Source of the DNA: CAZFHL01 sp964519145
GTDB taxonomy: Bacteria > Patescibacteriota > Minisyncoccia > Phycocordibacterales > WO2-35-19
Length of the DNA stretch: 8,898 nt
Reading direction: 5' to 3'
Assembly (NCBI GenBank): GCA_964519145.1
Contig: CAZFHL010000026.1
Coordinates: 1 to 8,898, forward strand
The notes under the pieces were generated by a model, which was given only the letters and a program-made list of their open reading frames with translations, was not told the DNA's origin and did no database searches. A program made the position numbers and the translations under genes. Below are positions 5,620 through 8,898 of the stretch, piece by piece; the first letter of the stretch is position 1, and every line of letters begins with the position of its first letter.

Positions 5620-5711
5620 GGTACTAGTATTCATGTGCCTTGCGAGCGCGACGGCGCGAGTACGAGGAATTTTTCACCAGAAAAATATCCGTGCACAGGA
5701 ATACTAGTACC
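5620..5711. repeat. GC-rich palindromic element with three stems between convergent genes
   Basis: GGTACTAGTATTC (5620-5632) is the exact reverse complement of 5699-5711. After one mismatch the pairing continues with TGTGC (5634-5638) against GCACA (5693-5697). Inside lie two further hairpins: CGCG (5647-5650) and CGCG (5655-5658) around ACGG, and GGAATTTTT (5666-5674) against AAAAATATCC (5681-5690, one bulged A) around CACCAG. The 92-nt element could extrude as a cruciform or fold as a cloverleaf-like RNA. The 5641-5660 core is strikingly GC-rich compared with its surroundings. It is unrelated in sequence to the 1876/8760 repeat apart from a shared CTTGCG. No second copy is in this window. 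It may serve as a transcription boundary between rplE and comF. Confidence 0.75.
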
Positions 5712-5738
5712 CGAGAAAGAGGTTTTAATAAATTTGCT

Positions 5739-6407
5739 TCAGTTAGAATGAGCTATAAAAAGCCCTATTACTTTTTTAGCCCCTGCACTTATAAGTACTC
5801 GCTCGGCTTCTTTAAATGTTGCTAGTGTAGTATAAACATCATCTAAAATAATAATTGTTTTGTTTTTTATATCAATATTTTTATTTACAGACATACTATT
5901 TTTTACATTTATTAATCTTTCCTCTCTATTTAATTTGGTTTGGCGAGCTGTTTCTCTTGTTTTTATCAATAAATCATATTCTGTTTTAATATTTTGATCT
6001 TCATATTTTTTTATCCCTTTTATCAACTCTATACATGGGTTGAAACCTCTATTCATGAACTCCTTTTTGCTCATAGGTATCGGTATAATAAGCGGCAATG
6101 AACCATGAAATAAAAAAACATCTTCAATTATAGAAATCAATTCGTCGTATAAATACAAAGACATTATGCTTTTTATTTTTGGGTGATTCTTATATTTTAT
6201 GTATTTTATTATTTTTTTTACTATTTTATTATTATAATCAAACAAAACATAAAGATTATTCACTCTAACTTTAGATTTTGGTAATATGTTGTATAGATCA
6301 GAAGGGTTTAATTTTAAGAGAGCCTCTATGTCTTTTTTTTCCGGTATTAAAATATCTAATACTTTCTCAAAAATAAACAATATATTTTTTTTGATATTAT
6401 CAAACAT
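5739..6407 (-). CDS. ComF-like phosphoribosyltransferase (competence-associated), lacking the zinc-finger cysteines
   Basis: The 222-aa product belongs to the ComF/amidophosphoribosyltransferase-like group. Family features: IIPIPMSKKEFMNRGFN at 107-123, KTRETARQTKLNREERLINV at 149-168 (the R.T..Q..L...R..N pattern typical of ComF), and the PRPP-loop region IIILDDVYTTLAT at 185-197. ComF proteins are needed for DNA uptake in competent bacteria and bind ssDNA or DprA/PriA in studied species; the enzymatic activity is uncertain. Two oddities: the N-terminal CxxC...CxxC zinc ribbon is gone (the only cysteine is in NPCIEL), and the PRPP loop reads DDVYTTLAT where DDV.TTG.T is usual, with Leu replacing Gly. 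The gene converges on rplE and diverges from pilM across 24 bp. Proximity to pilus genes supports a competence role. Confidence 0.85.
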   Translation of the reverse strand: MFDNIKKNILFIFEKVLDILIPEKKDIEALLKLNPSDLYNILPKSKVRVNNLYVLFDYNNKIVKKIIKYIKYKNHPKIKSIMSLYLYDELISIIEDVFLFHGSLPLIIPIPMSKKEFMNRGFNPCIELIKGIKKYEDQNIKTEYDLLIKTRETARQTKLNREERLINVKNSMSVNKNIDIKNKTIIILDDVYTTLATFKEAERVLISAGAKKVIGLFIAHSN

Positions 6408-6414
6408 AAGCTTG

Positions 6415-6432
6415 TGATATAATTATATTATA
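6415..6432. promoter_or_regulatory. Overlapping divergent promoters in the 24-bp comF/pilM gap
   Basis: The comF and pilM start codons are separated by 24 bp (6408-6431). On the plus strand an ideal extended -10, TGA followed by TATAAT (6415-6423), lies 14 nt before the pilM ATG. On the minus strand TATAAT reads at 6427-6422 and again at 6432-6427. The plus- and minus-strand boxes overlap within a perfect 12-bp palindrome ATATAATTATAT (6417-6428). Plus-strand transcription would start at about 6430-6432, at or next to the pilM start codon, and comF would have at most a few leader nucleotides. Two polymerases could not occupy these sites together, so expression may be mutually exclusive. No convincing -35 boxes are seen. 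Confidence 0.5.
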
Positions 6433-7520
6433 TGAGTTTCATTTCCGATATATTAAATAGAAAAAATAAAAGTGTTTTAGGTATAGATATAGGATCTTCT
6501 TCTGTTAAAGTGGTTCAATTACAAAAAAAGGGAAATAAAATAGTTTTAGATACATACGGAGAGCTTTACCTTGGTCCCTACGGCAATGTTTCTGTTGGTC
6601 AATCTACAAATTTACCTACAGATAAAATATTGCAAGCCATAAATGATATATTGTCTGAAAAAGAAGTTGGTATTACTACAAATACTTGTGGGATTGCAAT
6701 ACCTTTTAAATCTAGTCTTTTGTCCATAATACAAATGCCTGATGTAAAAGAAAAAGAACTTTTAACTATGGTTCCTATTGAAGCCAGAAAATATATTCCT
6801 GTACCAATATCTGATGTTGTTTTGGATTGGTCTGTTATACCAAAAACAGAAGAACAATCTTTAAAAGATGGTCCTAAAAAATTAGATGTTTTGCTTGTTG
6901 CTATACATAACAATATAATCAATCAATATAAAGAGATAGTAGATAAAGCTGGCTTGAATACCAAATTTTTTGAAATAGAAGTTTTTGGAGCTATGAGATC
7001 TGTATTAGACAGCAATAATGGCCCTGTAATGATATTTGATATGGGGGCATCTGCTACTAAACTATATATAGTAGATAGAGGCATTGTCCAAAGCTCTCAT
7101 ACCATAAATAGAGGTTCACAAGATATAACTACAAATATAGCAAGACTTTTGAATGTTTCCATAGAAGATGCTGAGATTTTAAAAAGAACAGTTGGTATGG
7201 GCAAAACAAACGATGGAGTTGATTTGTCCGAAAGTGCTATTGTTGTAGCAGATAGTATTTTTTCTGATGCCAATAGATTTTTGTTTGATTTTCAAAAAAA
7301 GAGAAATCAAAATGTAAAATCTGTATTTTTGGTTGGCGGAGGATCGGCTTTGAAAGGTTTTAGAGAAATAGCCGAAGCAAATTTTAAAGTACATACAGTT
7401 TCAGGGAATCCTTTTGAGAAGGTTCAAACTCCTGCTTTTTTGGCAAATGTATTAAAGGTTACAGGTCCAGAATTTGCTGTAGCTGTAGGTGTGGCAATAA
7501 GATGTTTAAGTGAGATATGA
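6432..7520 (+). CDS. pilM: Type IV pilus assembly protein PilM (actin-like ATPase)
   Basis: PilM is a cytoplasmic actin-fold protein that links the pilus motor to the inner-membrane PilN/PilO subcomplex. The 362-aa product has the phosphate-1 motif VLGIDIGSSSVKVVQL (15-30), the PilM-typical MVPIEARKYIPVPISDVVLDW segment (113-133), phosphate-2 FDMGASATKLYIVDRG (202-217), a GSQDITTNIARLLNVSIEDAE region (228-248) and the adenosine motif FLVGGGSALKGF (299-310). The length of about 350 is normal. No signal peptide or transmembrane segment is seen, as expected. The gene diverges from comF and is followed by a candidate terminator and then by pilin genes; pilN and pilO, the usual downstream partners, are not in the window. 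The predicted promoter places the transcript start at or next to the start codon. Confidence 0.93.
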   Translation: MSFISDILNRKNKSVLGIDIGSSSVKVVQLQKKGNKIVLDTYGELYLGPYGNVSVGQSTNLPTDKILQAINDILSEKEVGITTNTCGIAIPFKSSLLSIIQMPDVKEKELLTMVPIEARKYIPVPISDVVLDWSVIPKTEEQSLKDGPKKLDVLLVAIHNNIINQYKEIVDKAGLNTKFFEIEVFGAMRSVLDSNNGPVMIFDMGASATKLYIVDRGIVQSSHTINRGSQDITTNIARLLNVSIEDAEILKRTVGMGKTNDGVDLSESAIVVADSIFSDANRFLFDFQKKRNQNVKSVFLVGGGSALKGFREIAEANFKVHTVSGNPFEKVQTPAFLANVLKVTGPEFAVAVGVAIRCLSEI

Positions 7521-7531
7521 TTTTCAATAAT

Positions 7532-7577
7532 AAAAAATCAAATTTTTATAAAAATAAATGGGTGTGTTTGATTTTTT
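7532..7577 (+). terminator. Candidate rho-independent terminator after pilM
   Basis: AAAAAATCAAA (7532-7542) pairs perfectly over 11 bp with TTTGATTTTTT (7567-7577) across a 24-nt loop, which itself holds a small TTTTTATAAAAA palindrome. The descending strand is a T-run reaching 7578. It begins 11 nt after the pilM stop. The stem has a single G-C pair, so it is weak by standard criteria, but the A-tract/T-tract design matches the palindrome at the rplE end. It would separate pilM from the pilins, which have their own promoters. Confidence 0.45.
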
Positions 7578-7596
7578 TATTGAGAAAACTAAACTT

Positions 7597-7624
7597 TTGA
7601 TATAATTTTATTATATAGTACAAT
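7597..7624 (+). promoter_or_regulatory. Promoter(s) for the first pilin gene
   Basis: TTGATA (7597-7602) and TACAAT (7619-7624) are spaced 16 bp. The -10 begins 12 nt before the ATG, so transcription would start at the start codon. An alternative is the extended -10 TGA plus TATAAT at 7599-7606, which would give a leader of about 18 nt; the two overlap, so they could be alternatives. The pilin 2 gene has TATAAT at the same -12 position, which favours the downstream box. Confidence 0.5.
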
Positions 7625-7720
7625 ATAAATATGTTTAAAAATAAAAAAGGTTTTACACTTATTGAACTCCTCATCGTCATCGCTATTATTGGTGTACTTT
7701 CTAGTGTTGTGCTTGCAAAT
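7622..7720 (+). repeat. Shared pilin N-terminal segment, copy 1
   Basis: These 99 bp (9 bp of leader plus the first 30 codons) match 8179-8277 with one difference, T7693 versus A8250, a synonymous GGT/GGA change. Identity stops sharply at codon 31. Synonymous positions are conserved, so this reflects recent duplication or gene conversion rather than protein selection alone. Confidence 0.9.
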
Positions 7721-8107
7721 TTAAGTCAATCTAGAAACAAAGCAAGATTGGCCAAAGCTTTCGCTACAATGAAAAATATAAACACTAATGCTTTTAATTG
7801 TGTTGAAAGCGGTAACTCTTTGGTTACACCTGCTTCATCTGGAAATGGTGGTACTCAAATTTGTTCAAATGATTCCATTTTATTATTACCAAACATAAGC
7901 GATACAGGTTTTGTTTATTGTGGTACAGGTTGTGGAGGTTGGACTTCTGGATCTCAGACTTATGCTTTTTCTGCCTATTCTGATTCTTTTTCAGGAGGTA
8001 GAAAGATAATAGTTTGCGGGATGGACTATAATGCAACTGGTTGGTTTTATTCTGGATCCCCATTTAATTTAACCGGAGAGGTTTCTTGTAAAAAAGATGG
8101 TTTTTAA
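7631..8107 (+). CDS. Type IV pilin-like protein, six-cysteine (pilin 1)
   Basis: The 158-aa product is a class III-signal (prepilin) protein. It has a short basic leader MFKNKKG, a prepilin-peptidase site G7/F8, the conserved Glu at mature position 5 (E12), and a hydrophobic helix TLIELLIVIAIIGVLSSVVL that anchors the subunit in the membrane before assembly and packs the fibre core. The remainder is a globular domain rich in Gly, Ser and Asn with six cysteines (57, 78, 97, 101, 129, 153), compatible with three disulfides outside the cytoplasm. YAFSAYSDSF...KIIVCGMD resembles the C-terminal strand pair of major-pilin-like proteins in CPR genomes, but I cannot name the subtype. It lies 110 nt after pilM. 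The first 30 codons are almost identical in DNA to those of the next gene. Pilin identity is secure; whether major or minor is unknown. Confidence 0.92.
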   Translation: MFKNKKGFTLIELLIVIAIIGVLSSVVLANLSQSRNKARLAKAFATMKNINTNAFNCVESGNSLVTPASSGNGGTQICSNDSILLLPNISDTGFVYCGTGCGGWTSGSQTYAFSAYSDSFSGGRKIIVCGMDYNATGWFYSGSPFNLTGEVSCKKDGF

Positions 8108-8152
8108 TTATTTAATTTAATAAAATTATTGTAAAATGATATCAACAAATCT

Positions 8153-8181
8153 TATTTTTTTATAAAAAAATAGTTTATAAT
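8153..8181 (+). promoter_or_regulatory. AT palindrome and -10 box upstream of the second pilin
   Basis: A perfect 20-bp palindrome at 8153-8172 (a run of seven T, then AT, then seven A, bordered by TA) is followed by TATAAT at 8176-8181, 12 nt before the ATG. The start point would coincide with the start codon. No -35 box is recognisable; the A/T tracts lie where a -35 or UP-type contact would fall. The palindrome could alternatively help terminate the pilin 1 transcript. Confidence 0.4.
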
Positions 8182-8277
8182 ATAAATATGTTTAAAAATA
8201 AAAAAGGTTTTACACTTATTGAACTCCTCATCGTCATCGCTATTATTGGAGTACTTTCTAGTGTTGTGCTTGCAAAT
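8179..8277 (+). repeat. Shared pilin N-terminal segment, copy 2
   Basis: Partner of 7622-7720, identical at 98 of 99 positions. Upstream of 8179 the two leaders are only loosely similar (TAGT preserved, then TTAT versus AC), and downstream of 8277 similarity at DNA level falls to background. Confidence 0.9.
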
Positions 8278-8733
8278 ATTAACAGTTCTAGAAGTAGAGC
8301 AAGGGATGTAAAAAGGGTGCAAGATTTGGCACAAATAAGGACAGCGCTAGAACTTTATTTAGATGCAAATGGTCATTACCCACCATCTGATTGTGGCTGG
8401 GATTGCAATGGATATAGGTATAGTTATGATACTAATTCTTGGAATGCATTGGCCACTGAGCTTGCTCCATATATTGCAACATTACCAAAAGATCCTCTAA
8501 ATGCAGGCTGTGCTCCTTGGGGTTCAAATGGTTGTTATTCTTATGCATATGGAAATGTGGGAAGAACAGTGTATGGAAACTATTATGATCTTACTGCTCA
8601 GCTTGAAACTCAAAATCATCCACTTAGTTGTGGATTGAAAAACTATAAATATTGGATGAGTGGTACTTCAAATTGGTGTACAGCTTTTGGTGGTAGTTAT
8701 AACAATAATATATACGAAGCTTCTATACAATAA
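8188..8733 (+). CDS. Type II/IV pseudopilin-like protein, GspG-type features (pilin 2)
   Basis: The 181-aa product shares MFKNKKG/FTLIELLIVIAIIGVLSSVVLAN with pilin 1: prepilin-peptidase site G7/F8, E12 at mature +5, and a hydrophobic helix of about 20 residues. After that it differs. SRARDVKRVQDLAQIRTALELYLDANGHYP (about 36-65) is the classic helix found in GspG-like pseudopilins and many CPR pilins, followed by LAPYIATLPKDPLNAG (92-107) and CYSYAYGN...YYDLTAQLE (116-140), a beta-sheet domain often with a calcium site in GspG. Six cysteines (69, 73, 108, 116, 148, 164) suggest three disulfides. It is encoded 80 nt downstream of pilin 1 with its own candidate -10 box, and is followed by the palindromic repeat. 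It may be a major pilin, a minor pilin or a secretion pseudopilin; sequence alone does not decide. Confidence 0.92.
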   Translation: MFKNKKGFTLIELLIVIAIIGVLSSVVLANINSSRSRARDVKRVQDLAQIRTALELYLDANGHYPPSDCGWDCNGYRYSYDTNSWNALATELAPYIATLPKDPLNAGCAPWGSNGCYSYAYGNVGRTVYGNYYDLTAQLETQNHPLSCGLKNYKYWMSGTSNWCTAFGGSYNNNIYEASIQ

Positions 8734-8759
8734 TAATATTAAATATATTTTTGCTAAAG

Positions 8760-8898
8760 CAGACCTCTTTCAAAAGTCTTTCTTAGTATAGTTTTTAATA
8801 GACACGCATAAAAATCTGCTGATTTTTTGCTATGCTCATCAGGGTCATCTTGCGCAAGTATATCAAAAGCTACACTTGCGACGACTTTTGGAAAAGAT
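8760..8898. repeat. Long imperfect palindromic intergenic repeat, copy 2 (reaches window edge)
   Basis: This is the second copy of the 1876-2015 element, in the same orientation, starting 26 nt after the pilin 2 stop. Hand alignment gives about 15 differences over 140 positions, including one single-base gap. A 36-bp central block (8799-8834 versus 1915-1950) is identical. The outermost pair changes from G-C in copy 1 (1879/2015) to A-T here (8763/8898), and position 8771 C pairs with 8890 G where copy 1 has a mismatch; several inner stem pairs are, however, broken here. The element may continue beyond the window. Confidence 0.85.

Noticed and set aside
5620..5711. The cloverleaf-like element as a tRNA gene
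   Set aside because: No CCA-compatible 7-bp acceptor stem, no T-loop TTCRA consensus and no anticodon-arm geometry; the outer stem is far too long.
5640..5825. Plus-strand open frame of 61 codons
   Set aside because: It begins inside the GC-rich palindromic element and runs antisense into comF; its composition is set by those, with no recognisable protein features.
8152..8334. Minus-strand open frame across the pilin 2 start, and a similar one at 7824-8063
   Set aside because: Both are antisense to confident pilin genes and lack any independent signal.
129..8733. Alternative genetic code with UGA read as glycine
   Set aside because: TGA is used as the stop codon of rplP and pilM at the expected protein ends, and no gene is interrupted by in-frame TGA.

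Overview
The window is an AT-rich bacterial chromosome segment with small, closely packed genes and minimal ribosomal proteins. It suggests a member of the Candidate Phyla Radiation (Patescibacteria, perhaps a Parcubacteria-like lineage). This rests on the AT content, the short proteins, the type IV pilin style (a short MFKNKKG leader, then FTLIELL, then an SR.KAR-type segment) and the absence of Shine-Dalgarno motifs. No 16S gene or other taxonomic marker is visible, so the assignment is inference. TGA ends rplP and pilM and no gene needs in-frame TGA read as an amino acid, so the UGA-glycine code of Gracilibacteria/Absconditabacteria is not supported.

Layout: (1) 1-1859 holds argS (arginyl-tRNA synthetase) behind a recognisable promoter. 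(2) 1876-2015 is a roughly 140-bp imperfect palindrome; a second copy about 89% identical by hand alignment lies at 8760-8898 and runs to the window edge. (3) 2029-5592 is a nine-gene ribosomal protein operon in the classic S10/spc order: rpsS, rplV, rpsC, rplP, rpmC, rpsQ, rplN, rplX, rplE. It starts abruptly at S19 (no S10/L3/L4/L23/L2 before it) and stops after L5 (no S14/S8/L6 after it). It has its own promoter, with a perfect TTGACA box, and a 5'-leader hairpin closed by a UUCG tetraloop. (4) 5580-5711 is a terminator-like perfect palindrome followed by a second, unrelated and GC-rich palindromic element, between convergent rplE and comF. (5) 5739-6407 is a ComF-like phosphoribosyltransferase on the minus strand, divergent from pilM across only 24 bp. 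(6) 6432-8733 holds pilM and two type IV pilin genes.

The right half reads as a surface-pilus/DNA-uptake neighbourhood: PilM is a cytoplasmic actin-like assembly protein, the two pilins are prepilin-peptidase substrates that would form the fibre, and ComF is a competence-associated protein. The left half is translation.

The main non-genic signals are the two families of intergenic palindromes sitting exactly at the joints between gene blocks; a 99-bp segment shared by the two pilin genes with one synonymous difference, beyond which the genes diverge completely; and a consistent lack of Shine-Dalgarno motifs, with -10-like boxes 12-14 nt upstream of several start codons, suggesting leaderless transcripts. 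I see no CRISPR array, tRNA, rRNA, transposase gene or phage gene.
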